Source: Acidimicrobiia bacterium UBA5794
GTDB taxonomy: Bacteria > Actinomycetota > Acidimicrobiia > Spongiisociales > UBA5794
Assembly: GCA_002418265.1 (NCBI GenBank)
Contig: DIDS01000011.1
Span: 33,762-97,761, forward strand
Length of the DNA stretch: 64,000 nt
Direction of reading: 5' to 3'
Made by a program: the position numbers and the translations under genes. Under the pieces are notes generated by a model. That model made no database searches. It was not told where the DNA came from and saw nothing but the letters and a program-made list of their open reading frames with translations. Below are positions 1-9,301 of this stretch, piece by piece (positions within the stretch are counted from its first letter, which is position 1; the number at the start of each line of letters is the position of its first letter).

Positions 1-557
1 GACTTTCAAGCATCATCCTTCTCACTCGTGCGGCAGCCTTGGCTCCAGCCGACAGTCAAGCGGCCATGGACCAGATCGGCGAGATTGCCAAGGACAATCT
101 GGACGAAGCACGCCGGATCGTTTCGGCGCTCAGCCCCCAAGATCTTGAGGGCGGGACGCTGCCGATGGCCGTAGAACAGGCCACCCTGGTTGCAGGCGAG
201 GCCTCGGGTGTTGATACCGACTTCTGCCTTGTCGGGGATCCATCCCCACTCCCGGTTGTGCAGGAGTTGACGCTTCTGCGAGTGGCACAGGGAGCGCTTG
301 CCAACGCTTCCCAACATGCCAAGGCACGTCACGTACAGGTGACTCTCTCGTATCTCGAAGATAGAACGACCCTCGACATCGTCGATGATGGGATCGGGTT
401 CGCAACCGAGTCAGTGGCCACTCGCACGGATGGATCAGGTTTCGGACTGCAAGTGATGCGAGATCGCCTCAACGAGGTTGCAGGATCCCTCACGATCGAG
501 TCCACTCCTGAGGAAGGCACCGCAATCGTGGCATCGATCCCTTGGAGGGAGACATGA
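1..557 (+). CDS. NarL-type sensor histidine kinase, C-terminal part (5' truncated by window edge)
   Basis: The reading frame is open to the left edge, so only the end of the gene is visible (about 184 codons). What remains is a HATPase_c domain preceded by the end of a HisKA_3-type dimerisation helix. The N-box (NASQHAKA), G1 box (DDGIGF) and G2 box (GSGFGLQ) are intact, so ATP binding should work. The phospho-accepting histidine and any sensor domain lie outside the window. The stop overlaps the ATG of the following response regulator (ATGA), which makes the two a translationally coupled two-component pair. The signal is unknown. Confidence 0.9.
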   Translation, partial: LSSIILLTRAAALAPADSQAAMDQIGEIAKDNLDEARRIVSALSPQDLEGGTLPMAVEQATLVAGEASGVDTDFCLVGDPSPLPVVQELTLLRVAQGALANASQHAKARHVQVTLSYLEDRTTLDIVDDGIGFATESVATRTDGSGFGLQVMRDRLNEVAGSLTIESTPEEGTAIVASIPWRET

Positions 558-1192
558 CCAATATCCGAATCCTGATTGTGGACGATCATCCTGTTGTTCG
601 CGCCGGACTTCGCGCCGTAATCGAGAGCCAGGACGACTTCTTGGTTGTCGGTGAGGCCACAACGGGCGAGGAGGCTGTTCGTCGTGTCGAGCGCGACAAG
701 CCCGATCTTGTGTTGATGGATCTCCAGATGCCAGGGATGGGAGGCGCTGTGGCCACGCGTCAGATCTGCAAGTTCGATCCGGCGCCGTTCGTTGTCGTGC
801 TGACCACATACGACTCCGATGCAGACATCCTGTCAGCCCTCGATGCGGGAGCTGTTGGGTATCTCCTCAAGGATGCCCCTCCGGATGTGCTGTTCGAATC
901 GATCCGATCTGCTGCCCGCGGTGACACCGTTCTGTCACCCGCTGTCGCCTCTCGGCTGGTGGATCGCGTGCGCCGCCCTTCCACGAATACTTTGAGTGGG
1001 AGAGAAATGGAAGTGCTTGATCTTGTCGCCGAGGGTTTGGCGAACAAGGCTGTTGCGCGCCGACTCCATGTGAGCGAAGCCACCGTCAAGACGCATCTCG
1101 TGCACATCTTCACCAAGCTCGATGTCAGCACCCGAACCGCAGCCGTCGCCGCTGCGGTTGACCGTGGACTCATCCGTCTGGATGGCTCCTGA
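554..1192 (+). CDS. NarL/LuxR-family response regulator
   Basis: 212 aa. The N-terminal receiver domain has the acidic pair D10-D11, the phospho-acceptor D56 (VLMDLQMPG) and a conserved Lys in LLKDAPPD. The C-terminal LuxR-type helix-turn-helix (about residues 145-210) carries the usual SGREMEVL and SEATVKTHL motifs. I chose ATG 554 over an in-frame ATG at 542 because 554 gives a 4-bp overlap with the kinase stop and has GGAGGGAG just upstream. It is expected to be phosphorylated by the upstream kinase and to bind DNA. Targets cannot be read from the sequence. Confidence 0.93.
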   Translation: MTNIRILIVDDHPVVRAGLRAVIESQDDFLVVGEATTGEEAVRRVERDKPDLVLMDLQMPGMGGAVATRQICKFDPAPFVVVLTTYDSDADILSALDAGAVGYLLKDAPPDVLFESIRSAARGDTVLSPAVASRLVDRVRRPSTNTLSGREMEVLDLVAEGLANKAVARRLHVSEATVKTHLVHIFTKLDVSTRTAAVAAAVDRGLIRLDGS

Positions 1193-1195
1193 TGC

Positions 1196-1219
1196 GGGGT
1201 TGTCGATGATCGACACCCC
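1196..1219. terminator. Hairpin between convergent genes
   Basis: A 10-bp stem with one bulged T (GGGGTTGTCGA / TCGACACCCC) and a TGA loop lies between the response-regulator stop and the stop of the convergent GH130 gene. There is no clear U-tract, so its role as a bidirectional terminator is inferred from position and pairing. Confidence 0.5.
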
Positions 1220-1265
1220 CACGACACAACTCGGCATTCGCCTTTTGAGCTGAAGCTGAAAAGCT

Positions 1266-2738
1266 CTATCGCGCCGTGAGCTCACTGAGCAGATCGTCGA
1301 GGTTGACAAGTGCGATGTGGGCCCCCAGATCCGAGAAGCCATAAGGCAGCACCAGGTTGTTGTCGTGAATCATGCTGCCGCACGAATACACGACGTTTGG
1401 CACATATCCATCCCGTTCGTCTTCTGTGGGGCGAAGCAACGGTTCCTTGAGGTGGCCGATGACACGGTATGGATCATTCGTATCGAGAAGGATCGCCCCG
1501 ATGCTGTATTGACGCATCGCTCCGACACCGTGGGTGATGACCAACCAGCCAGCCTCCGTCTCAAGAGGAGAACCACAGTTACCGATCTGCATGAGCTCCC
1601 ATGGGCGCTTCGGAACCTGGATTCGCTCGGCGTTCTCCCAAACACGATGGCTATCAGACATCATGAGGTGATTGTTCTCGCCGTCGAATCGGGAGAGAGC
1701 GGCGTAGCGGCCGTCGATCATGCGGGGAAAGATCGCCATCCCCTTGTTGCGAATGGCATTGCCGTGAAGGGTTGCGATCCGAAACGAAACAAAATCGGTG
1801 GTCTCGATGATCTGGGGAAGGATGCTCAAACCGTCGTAGGCGGTGTACGTGGCGTAGTACATCACCGTTCCGTTGTCGTGGACAAATCTGACGAAACGGG
1901 CATCTTCCATCCCGTGGATCTCAGCGGGTCCTGCTGGAAAAAGCACTCGATCAGAGATGTGCGAGTCTGGTGAGAATATCGTGGTGTAGTTCGAATATGC
2001 CAGCCATTGGATCGTCTTTGCGGTGGGGACGGCAACTTGTAGTGGATCGTCCTCCCAGTCGATTTCCCGAAGAGCGGTTTCGAGTTGTTCAAGCGTGAAG
2101 GGGTCCGTGAGGTTGTTGAGGAGCGACGACGTGATGTCATTGAGGATTCCAAGCTCTTCAAGGCGAACCTGAAAATGGTGCCTGTCGTAGTTGGGTGCGT
2201 GGAGCTCGCCGGTGTGCCCAGTGATCCCCACGGGCTCCACCGTGATCTCAGCTCGAGAGTTGATGACCCCTGTGCGGAACTCGATCGACGAGATGTGGCC
2301 CTCTCCGACAGCCCGCATGCTCATGATGAATCGTTGGTCACCCGGTTCAAGACCGGACTGATCGGGAGCGGGAACCATCGAAGGATTGCTGAGCGCTGCG
2401 CCTTCGATCGAGTACTCGTGCGTGAAGAACCCTCCGATCAGCAACCTGCGCTCAGCGGACAGCTGATCAGGAGCATCGACTCTGTCTCTCAAAGACTCGA
2501 AAGTCTTCTCCATCGTGCTCGTGAGATCAGAATGCCGATCGGCGAACCGCTTGAACAGGTCGTCCAACGTGCTTGCCACTTCGTCGTCTGACAGCCCGAG
2601 CACCCGATCAACCACATCGCGAACCCGGGAGCGACCATCGGGGAAGAGTTGTTCGCCGGGAAGATAGGGCTTTGTGATCAGTCGACGATTGTTGGGAATG
2701 AAGCGCGTGTCGGTTCGAGTGATGACAATGGAGTTCAT
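1266..2738 (-). CDS. GH130-type glycosidase/phosphorylase, paralogue 1
   Basis: About 490 aa. The C-terminal two thirds match GH130 (beta-mannoside phosphorylases and hydrolases, five-bladed propeller): GMEDAR with the expected catalytic Asp near residue 279, then YYATYTAYDG, NKGMAIFPR, GSPLETEAGWLVITHGVG and GYVPNVVYSCG near the end. The protein is longer than the common ~330-aa GH130 enzymes, with about 95 extra N-terminal residues. ATG 2738 is preferred over an upstream in-frame start at 2789 because a GGAAA precedes it and the paralogue at 10.6 kb aligns from about there. The substrate is unknown; a mannose-containing glycan is the family expectation. No signal peptide is seen, so it is probably cytoplasmic. 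Confidence 0.82.
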   Translation of the reverse strand: MNSIVITRTDTRFIPNNRRLITKPYLPGEQLFPDGRSRVRDVVDRVLGLSDDEVASTLDDLFKRFADRHSDLTSTMEKTFESLRDRVDAPDQLSAERRLLIGGFFTHEYSIEGAALSNPSMVPAPDQSGLEPGDQRFIMSMRAVGEGHISSIEFRTGVINSRAEITVEPVGITGHTGELHAPNYDRHHFQVRLEELGILNDITSSLLNNLTDPFTLEQLETALREIDWEDDPLQVAVPTAKTIQWLAYSNYTTIFSPDSHISDRVLFPAGPAEIHGMEDARFVRFVHDNGTVMYYATYTAYDGLSILPQIIETTDFVSFRIATLHGNAIRNKGMAIFPRMIDGRYAALSRFDGENNHLMMSDSHRVWENAERIQVPKRPWELMQIGNCGSPLETEAGWLVITHGVGAMRQYSIGAILLDTNDPYRVIGHLKEPLLRPTEDERDGYVPNVVYSCGSMIHDNNLVLPYGFSDLGAHIALVNLDDLLSELTAR

Positions 2739-3000
2739 GTGATGTTTCCAATGCGTCGGCCCTCGGGAGTGACCACCTGATGAAATCACCGGGTGTTCTG
2801 GGCGAACAGTCCGGCAGTGTAGGTCACCTCCAAGCGTTCGACCTCCCTTTCACTGGGAGTGCTCGTTGATTCGGATGTGGTTGGCGCTCCACGAATTGGG
2901 ACTGGGCAACTTGGGACCGAGCCATCGGTACGCTCGAAACGGCAGGAGGGCCGGAGCCAAAACATGACGCTGATGTTTGTCAGCGCCGATCGCTGATGCA
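2739..3000. other. Divergent intergenic region between the GH130 and (alpha/alpha)6-type genes
   Basis: About 260 bases between two divergently transcribed genes, so it should hold both promoters. I see no convincing -35/-10 pair, operator palindrome or RNA structure. ORFs predicted here on the minus strand have no recognisable features. Confidence 0.5.
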
Positions 3001-4047
3001 ATGGACATGAGAACCGATTCCTTCAACGACATACCACTGCCGTCATTTGACCACCTGCGTCATATGACCAGCTCCTTGGGGCTTTGGGAGCACGCCCGGT
3101 ACACGACGCCACGCAGCGATCACGGCTATTGCACCGATGACAACGCCAGAGCACTCCTCGTCATCAGCCGTCAGCCGGAGCCCACGGCCGATTTGATCGA
3201 GCTTGGCCGTATCTACATGAACTTTGTTCAAGCCGCCTCACTTTCCGTTGGGGGGTTTCACAATCGACGGCGAGCCGACGGATCGTGGGCAGATGCGATC
3301 GGTTCGGATGACTCCCAGGGTCGTGCGATATGGGCCCTTGGTGTAGCGGCTCGACTCGGTCCTGAGGAGTGGGTCCGTGATGCCGCTCGTGAGTTGTTCG
3401 ATGCTCAGGACCTCGTGTCGGACTCGCCTCGAGCCAACGCATATGCCGTTTTGGGTGCCGCTGAGGTTCTCGGTGCCCTACCCGATCACCTTCGAGCGCA
3501 GGAATCAATCGCATCATGGGTTCGTCATCTTCGTATCGGAGACAATCCGTCATGGCCGTGGCCCGAATCTCGTCTTGCATACGACAACGCTCGAATTCCT
3601 GGGGCCCTTATCGCAGCAGGAACGTGTCTTGGTGATCAGGACATGGTCTCGAACGGTATTCGCCTCCTCGACTGGCTCGTCTCCACTGAGACCCGAGATG
3701 GTCATTTCAGTTTTGCGCCAGCGAGCGGTTGGGCTCTCGGAGAGCCACGTCCCGGGTTTGACCAACAACCCCTTGAGGCGACCGCATTTGCAGATGCATG
3801 TGTCCGTGCATGGGAGGTCACTGGGGACGAGGCGTGGATCGGTCTGGTACTCGCAGCCGCTCGATGGTTGATGGGCGACAATGACGTTGGGGCGATCTTG
3901 TACGACGCGGAAACGGGGGGCGGTTTTGACGGGTTGACGCCCACTGGTGTCAACCTCAACCAGGGGGCTGAATCGACGCTTGCTGCTCTGAGCACATTGC
4001 AGACCGCGGCCAAGGTTCGAGCCGAATCCGGTATCACGGCCCTTTGA
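3001..4047 (+). CDS. (alpha/alpha)6-barrel-type protein of a glycan cluster, function unknown
   Basis: About 348 aa. The sequence is a series of amphipathic helices rich in Trp, Ala and Asp with recurrent short motifs (HGYCTDDNARAL, GGFHNRRRADGSW, RANAYAVLGAAEVL, NLNQGAESTLAAL). This is the pattern of six-hairpin glycosidase or terpenoid-cyclase-like toroids, often annotated beside GT4 glycosyltransferases. I do not recognise a specific enzyme. Asp/Glu residues in CTDDNAR and NQGAEST are plausible active-site acids. The start is uncertain: TTG 2977, ATG 3001 and ATG 3007 are all in frame and none has a good ribosome-binding site. Its divergent partner is a GH130 gene, which supports a role in the same glycan pathway. 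Confidence 0.7.
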   Translation: MDMRTDSFNDIPLPSFDHLRHMTSSLGLWEHARYTTPRSDHGYCTDDNARALLVISRQPEPTADLIELGRIYMNFVQAASLSVGGFHNRRRADGSWADAIGSDDSQGRAIWALGVAARLGPEEWVRDAARELFDAQDLVSDSPRANAYAVLGAAEVLGALPDHLRAQESIASWVRHLRIGDNPSWPWPESRLAYDNARIPGALIAAGTCLGDQDMVSNGIRLLDWLVSTETRDGHFSFAPASGWALGEPRPGFDQQPLEATAFADACVRAWEVTGDEAWIGLVLAAARWLMGDNDVGAILYDAETGGGFDGLTPTGVNLNQGAESTLAALSTLQTAAKVRAESGITAL

Positions 4048-4389
4048 ACAGCGTCCAACTCAACAGCCACCCGGCCAATGCTGGGATGTGAACCATCGAA
4101 ATCGTGGGGAAGACCTCCACCGTCTGACAACGGTCGCATCCAGACTTCCGTGGAGATCTGACGGACCTCAAGAACCACCATCAAATCGTGACAAACGAGG
4201 TTGGGAATCCAGGTTTGTTTCCTGTGAATTTGTCTTCTGTGGGTTCGTTTTGGCGAATCAAGCTTCGTTCAGGGGACCTTTTGCACGCGCTAGCTTTGGA
4301 TGGACGCGACGTCGGGAGTGATACGAGTCGGGATACAACCTGGCTGCTCCCGGGTCGAGCTTGGGCGAGTGTGTGAAGGGAATGAGCTG
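4048..4389. other. Gene-free spacer upstream of the Rieske-FAD reductase
   Basis: 342 bases. An in-frame extension of the reductase to 4300 is possible but has no coding features. GAAGGGA about nine bases before ATG 4390 is the apparent ribosome-binding site. No clear terminator, promoter or RNA was recognised. Confidence 0.45.
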
Positions 4390-5931
4390 ATGTCAGAACC
4401 GATCAAGATCACCGGACCCGATCTCGCAACGGAGGGCATCCCTCGTGACGCTCTCAAATCTGACGTACCTGTGATCGGGCATGTCGATGGGAAACCGGTC
4501 GTCGTATTGGAGACGTCCGACGGGCCACGGGCCGTTGGCGGAAAATGCACGCACTACGGTGGTGCGCTCGGTGATGGCCTCTGCGTTGATGGGGAGATTC
4601 GGTGCCCGTTGCATCATGCCGCTTTCGATCTCGCCACAGGAGAGGCAGTCAGCGGTCCGGCTCTCAATCCGATACCGGTGTACGACACGACCCAACGCGA
4701 TGGTCTCGTCTTCGTCACAGGGCCCGTTGAACCGCCAGACCTCAAGGTGCAACCGTTCAAGGCACCGGATTCAGTCATCATCGTCGGTTCCGGGGCTGCC
4801 GGGGCTGTCGCTGCTGAAGCGATAAGGCGAAACGGCTACGCGGGCCCCATCTCTCTGATCGGAGAAGAGGCGCCGGTCGATCGGCCAAATGTTTCAAAGG
4901 ACTACCTCGCTGGAACAGCGCCAGAGGAGTGGATGCCCCTGCGCTCGGAAGGCTTCTACACCGATGCCGGCATCGATCTCATCACCGGCGAAACCGTGAC
5001 ATCGATTGATCCAGACGGTCACAAGGTCCATCTCAGTGACGGCCGAACACTTTCCTACGGCGCCCTCCTCCTGGCGACAGGAGCCACACCCCGCAGATTG
5101 CCGGTACCCGGTGCGGACATGCCACACGTCCATTGCCTACGGACTCTCGCCGACAGCAGAAACATCATCGCAAAATTCGACGATGGAACTCGGGCCGTGG
5201 TGATTGGAGCGGGGTTCATCGGGCTTGAAGTTGCCGCCTCACTTCGCCAACGCAATATCGATGTCACCGTTGTCGCGCCAGAAGAGACCCCACTTGGCCT
5301 GCTGGTGGGAAGGGAACTCGGACAATACGTTGTCGACCTTCACCGCAGCCATGGGGTCAAGTTTCAGCTCGGGCGCAGGGTGACAGCGATCACCGAAGAC
5401 ACGGTCAAGCTTGACGACGGCACATCCATCAATGCAAACCTCGTGATCATGGGGGTTGGTGTGGATCCGAATGTCGCGCTCGCAGAAGCGGCGGGACTCT
5501 CAATCGACGACGGCATCGTCGTTGACGATCGTCTCCGCACCAGCGCTCCAGACATCTGGGCAGCCGGAGATACGGCACGATACCCAAATCCGGATGGTGG
5601 CCATATGAGGGTTGAACATTGGGTTCCAGCCCAGCGGCAGGGTCAAACCGCTGCTCGCAACATCTTGGGGCATGACGTTGCCTTCGCGGTTCCACCGTTC
5701 TTTTGGAGTGAGCACTATGGCATACGGATCAATGTGGTCGGCTCATTGGATGGTTGGGATGAGAACGTGGTGAGTGGCGACACCGAAAAACCCGATGTCC
5801 TTGTCGGATATCGGAAAGAGGGAACCACCATGGCCGTGGCCTCCATCAATCGTGATCGAGACAATCTCAGAGCCGAAGTTGCCCTGGAAACGAGCGACGA
5901 GCAAGGGCTCAACAATCTGACAAGGGAGTGA
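4390..5931 (+). CDS. Rieske-type [2Fe-2S] / FAD-dependent NAD(P)H oxidoreductase fusion (AIFM3-like)
   Basis: 513 aa. The N-terminal Rieske domain has the two ligand motifs C53-T-H55 and C72-P-L-H75, the spacing of Rieske clusters. From about residue 128 a pyridine nucleotide-disulfide oxidoreductase follows: FAD-binding GSGAAG (133-138), the NAD-binding VIGAGFIGLEVAA, and the second FAD motif DIWAAGDTARYP. This order is that of AIFM3-like and ferredoxin-reductase-like enzymes. It probably passes electrons from NAD(P)H via FAD to the 2Fe-2S cluster; the final acceptor is unknown. ATG 4390 is chosen for its ribosome-binding site. Only four bases separate it from tal, so the two are likely cotranscribed. 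Confidence 0.88.
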   Translation: MSEPIKITGPDLATEGIPRDALKSDVPVIGHVDGKPVVVLETSDGPRAVGGKCTHYGGALGDGLCVDGEIRCPLHHAAFDLATGEAVSGPALNPIPVYDTTQRDGLVFVTGPVEPPDLKVQPFKAPDSVIIVGSGAAGAVAAEAIRRNGYAGPISLIGEEAPVDRPNVSKDYLAGTAPEEWMPLRSEGFYTDAGIDLITGETVTSIDPDGHKVHLSDGRTLSYGALLLATGATPRRLPVPGADMPHVHCLRTLADSRNIIAKFDDGTRAVVIGAGFIGLEVAASLRQRNIDVTVVAPEETPLGLLVGRELGQYVVDLHRSHGVKFQLGRRVTAITEDTVKLDDGTSINANLVIMGVGVDPNVALAEAAGLSIDDGIVVDDRLRTSAPDIWAAGDTARYPNPDGGHMRVEHWVPAQRQGQTAARNILGHDVAFAVPPFFWSEHYGIRINVVGSLDGWDENVVSGDTEKPDVLVGYRKEGTTMAVASINRDRDNLRAEVALETSDEQGLNNLTRE

Positions 5932-5935
5932 TTCG

Positions 5936-7027
5936 ATGACCCGTCTCCAGCAACTTCACAACGAGTTCGACCAGAGTCCGTGGCTCGACAACCTGAGCAG
6001 GGATCGCCTCACCGACGGAACGATCCAGCGCTTCATCGATGGCGGTATTCGCGGCATAACCGCCAATCCGAGCATCTTCGCCCATGCCATCACCGGGTCA
6101 GACGCCTACGACGCGGATTTCCACAGACTCCTTGACGCCGATACTTCACTCGAAGACGCCTATTGGGATCTCATCACCACCGACATCGCCCATGCTCTTG
6201 AGCTGTTCCACCCCCTCTATGAATCAAGCGGCGGGGGAGATGGGTTCGTCTCGATTGAAGTGTCACCAACGATCGCCAACGACACCGCCGCAACCATCGA
6301 TGCAGCTCGCGATCTCCACAAACGGATTGATCGGCCCAACCTTCTGGTCAAGATTCCAGCAACAGACGCGGGCATTCCAGCCATTGAGGCAATGACTTCC
6401 GAAGGGCGCAGCATCAACATCACCCTTATTTTCTCCCTTGAACGGTACGGGCAGGTCATTGACGCCTACATGTCAGGCCTTGAGACACTGCTCTCGGCGC
6501 AAGGTGACCTGACGCGTGTGCACAGCGTTGCCTCCTTCTTCGTCTCAAGGGTCGACACGGAGGTCGACCGTCGCCTTGAGGCCATGGGCACAAGCGAAGG
6601 CATGGGGCTTCGCGGGAAGGCAGCAGTCGCACAGGCCAAGCTCGCCTACCAACAGTTCCGAACCCGGTTCGCCGATGAACGATGGAAGAAGCTCGCCGAC
6701 GCTGGCGCGAACCTCCAACGACCCTTGTGGGCATCTACGTCGACAAAGAATCCCGACTACCCCGACACCATGTACGTTGATGAACTCATCGGACCCGACA
6801 CGGTCAACACGCTTCCCGAGGCAACCATCGAAGCATTCGAGGATCACGGTACGCTCGCTCATACGATCGACAAAGGTCATGAGGACGCCAGCGAAACGCT
6901 CGACCGTCTCCACAAGGTCGGCATCGACCTACTCGAAGTGGCAAGTGTTCTCGAAACCCAAGGTGTCAACCGCTTTGCGGCCGATCAGGATTCCGTCCTG
7001 GCCGCCCTCAAGTCAAAACTGGCCTGA
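5936..7027 (+). CDS. tal: Transaldolase
   Basis: 363 aa, the usual length of the long actinobacterial transaldolases. It transfers a dihydroxyacetone unit between sedoheptulose-7-P and glyceraldehyde-3-P in the non-oxidative pentose phosphate pathway. The Schiff-base lysine is K139 in NLLVKIPATDAG; other family motifs are GGIRGITANPSIF, SINITLIFS and a C-terminal GVNRFAADQD. AAGGGAG precedes the ATG. It sits four bases after the Rieske-FAD gene and about 36 bases before a ribokinase-family gene, so the products of these genes may meet at ribose-5-phosphate. Confidence 0.95.
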   Translation: MTRLQQLHNEFDQSPWLDNLSRDRLTDGTIQRFIDGGIRGITANPSIFAHAITGSDAYDADFHRLLDADTSLEDAYWDLITTDIAHALELFHPLYESSGGGDGFVSIEVSPTIANDTAATIDAARDLHKRIDRPNLLVKIPATDAGIPAIEAMTSEGRSINITLIFSLERYGQVIDAYMSGLETLLSAQGDLTRVHSVASFFVSRVDTEVDRRLEAMGTSEGMGLRGKAAVAQAKLAYQQFRTRFADERWKKLADAGANLQRPLWASTSTKNPDYPDTMYVDELIGPDTVNTLPEATIEAFEDHGTLAHTIDKGHEDASETLDRLHKVGIDLLEVASVLETQGVNRFAADQDSVLAALKSKLA

Positions 7028-7063
7028 CCCCTTTTCGCCTGCGGTGGGTTCGTCGCCGCACAG

Positions 7064-8035
7064 GTGTGCCAGAGTGATCCCGTGGACAATCAAAAGGGTT
7101 CAATTGTTGTCGTGGGATCGATGAACGTCGACCAAATCGCGACGTGTGACCGATTTCCCCAGGACGGTGAAACCCTGATGGGCATCTCTTACGCCCAGGG
7201 TTTCGGTGGCAAGGGAGCCAACCAAGCAGTGATGGCTGCACGACTCGGTGCCGATGTGCGATTCGTGGGCCAAGTCGGTGACGACGATCTCGGCCAGGCA
7301 ACGATCGAGAACTTCCGAGCACATTCGGTTGACGTTGCCGGTATCGGTATGTCGCCAGGTATGCCCTCAGGAGTCGCACCGATATGGGTTGACCGCAACG
7401 GCACAAACCGCATCCTTGTCGTCGCGGGCGCCAACGACGATCTCACCGGTGCGATGGTCAAGCAACGTCTCGATGCAATGCGGCTCAACGCAACATCAGG
7501 TGTCTCGGTTGTCGTGGCCCAGCTGGAAACACCACAGGAAGCCACCCTTGCAGCGTTTCGCCTGGCCCGTGACCGCGGAATGATCACGGTGTTGAATCCG
7601 GCGCCAGCGACACAGATCGGTGCCGAATTGATTGGCGCCACCGACTGGCTCATCCCGAACGAAACCGAGTTCGAACTACTGGTCGGTTGTCCACCGAGTG
7701 AGGAAGCCGCAGTCACATGGGCGCGGACATCTGGCTGCGGGGTTGTCATCACGCTCGGAGGCGAAGGAGTACTTGTTGCCGATGGAGCAAACCCCCCGTG
7801 GCGACAGCCAGCCCACGCTGTCGATGTGGTGGACACGACCGGGGCCGGTGACGCCTTCGTCGGCGGTTTTGCCGCAGGGATGTCGAGCGGCATGAGCCTG
7901 AAAGATGCGGTCACGCTCGGTGGAGCGTGCGGTGCCCTGTCGACAACACGTCCCGGTACCCAGGTCTCCTACCCCACGCTCGATGAGGTCAGCGGTCTCG
8001 GCGTGCCCACTCCCCAGTTCTCGAAGGGATCATGA
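7064..8035 (+). CDS. rbsK: Ribokinase-family (PfkB) sugar/nucleoside kinase
   Basis: Up to 323 aa. Strong PfkB signatures: N-terminal VVVGSMNVDQI, substrate motif GGKGANQAVMAARLG, LNPAPA, PNETEFELL and the C-terminal DTTGAGDAFVGGFAAG with the catalytic Asp. Overall closest to ribokinase, which makes ribose-5-phosphate with ATP. GTG 7064 and GTG 7082 are both possible starts; neither has a clear ribosome-binding site. The stop overlaps the ATG of the Qng1-like gene (ATGA). Because of that coupling, a queuosine-kinase role is an alternative to plain ribose phosphorylation. Confidence 0.88.
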   Translation: MCQSDPVDNQKGSIVVVGSMNVDQIATCDRFPQDGETLMGISYAQGFGGKGANQAVMAARLGADVRFVGQVGDDDLGQATIENFRAHSVDVAGIGMSPGMPSGVAPIWVDRNGTNRILVVAGANDDLTGAMVKQRLDAMRLNATSGVSVVVAQLETPQEATLAAFRLARDRGMITVLNPAPATQIGAELIGATDWLIPNETEFELLVGCPPSEEAAVTWARTSGCGVVITLGGEGVLVADGANPPWRQPAHAVDVVDTTGAGDAFVGGFAAGMSSGMSLKDAVTLGGACGALSTTRPGTQVSYPTLDEVSGLGVPTPQFSKGS

Positions 8036-9030
8036 TGGGCAAACGCCGACGACAGCTTCCCGCCTGGGAAGCCCCAGTGCTCACTTCAGTGGTACCGGTG
8101 GTGGAATCAGCTCGCCACGTGACCGTGGACCCCAAAGCCATCGACCGAGTCGCTGCGTGGATGGCGTATGAAGACTTCGACACACCGCCATCGGGGCCCC
8201 AATTCGATGTCCGGTACGAGGGCGATGATCTGATTGATTGGACGATGATCAATGCAGCGCTCAATTTTGCGTTCACCGATTTCGAGACGGCGGAACGGTT
8301 CGACACCACATACCTTGGAAATACCTGGGCGGATTCCGAGGCGATGTATGCCTGTTTCGATCGTGCGATCACGGAAGGTATCCCTGTTCTCGACGGATCA
8401 TGGATGGCTTCGGTGACACGACCCGAACTCAACGCTGTTTTTGATGGAACCATCGAAATTCCGATGCTTGATGAACGGGTCTCCATCCTCAACGAGATGG
8501 GAGCAACCCTCGTTGATCGCTACGACGGTCGGTTTCACACTTTCGTTCACGATTGCGAACCGGCCATGTATTGCGACGGCAACGGGCTGCTCGAACGACT
8601 CATCGCCGAGTTCCCTCGGTTCGATGACGTGAGCTTGTACGACGGCCACAAAGTCCACATTCACAAGCTTGCCCAGCTCGGACTCTGGAGCCTTCACCGA
8701 ATTGGAGCAGTGCCACTTGATGACATCGCTGCCATGTCGGCATTCGCCGATTACATCGTGCCGGTGGCGCTCCGAGCCATGGGGATCCTCACCTACACAG
8801 AAGAACTGGCAGCCATGATTGACTCGCGAACGTTGATTCCTCGAGACAGCACAGAGGAGATCGAACTCCGAGCATCAAGCCTGTGGGCGACCGCCGACCT
8901 CACCGAAGCGGTCAACGCGTTGCGACCCGATCACATGCAGCTCGTGATTCCCGAGATTGATTATCGACTTTGGAGCGCGTACCACGCTTCGTTTGCCCCA
9001 CACCACCTGACCCGAACCATCATGTACTGA
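8032..9030 (+). CDS. Queuosine salvage protein (DUF2419 / Qng1-like N-glycosylase)
   Basis: 332 aa. Matches the pattern of the DUF2419 family, which releases queuine from queuosine-5'-monophosphate: N-terminal SARHVTVDPKAIDRVAAWM, then ALNFAFTDFETAERFDTTY, the central LYDGHKVHIHKLAQLGLWSL, ADYIVPVALRAMGILTYT and the C-terminal EIDYRLWSAYHAS. The catalytic acid cannot be assigned with certainty by eye. It overlaps the kinase stop by four bases, so it is translated with it. The other product would be ribose-5-phosphate, the substrate pool of the nearby transaldolase. The usual bacterial route makes queuosine de novo, so this salvage gene is notable. Confidence 0.75.
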   Translation: MMGKRRRQLPAWEAPVLTSVVPVVESARHVTVDPKAIDRVAAWMAYEDFDTPPSGPQFDVRYEGDDLIDWTMINAALNFAFTDFETAERFDTTYLGNTWADSEAMYACFDRAITEGIPVLDGSWMASVTRPELNAVFDGTIEIPMLDERVSILNEMGATLVDRYDGRFHTFVHDCEPAMYCDGNGLLERLIAEFPRFDDVSLYDGHKVHIHKLAQLGLWSLHRIGAVPLDDIAAMSAFADYIVPVALRAMGILTYTEELAAMIDSRTLIPRDSTEEIELRASSLWATADLTEAVNALRPDHMQLVIPEIDYRLWSAYHASFAPHHLTRTIMY

Positions 9031-9301
9031 GGCCGTGAAGGCGGCTTTGACGTTCTGACGTCCGCGGGTACGACTGAGACGTGGGGACCAACAAAGTCTT
9101 GGGGAGAACTCTGCGACACCAATGGCAGGATTCTGCGGAATGTTCCGTCCTCATACCCGTGGTTCGGGGATAGAGTGAGAGTATCGACCTCGGACCACTC
9201 GACACCGATGCCGATACAACTGGAATCGTCGACGAGTGGTTCAGGAGACGCCGCAATGCAATCCGTCAATGCGGCGACTCGGTAGAAGGGAGACAACGGC
9301 C

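Noticed and set aside
1317..2591. Plus-strand frames opposite the first GH130 gene
   Set aside because: No domains, and the minus strand carries clear GH130 motifs throughout.
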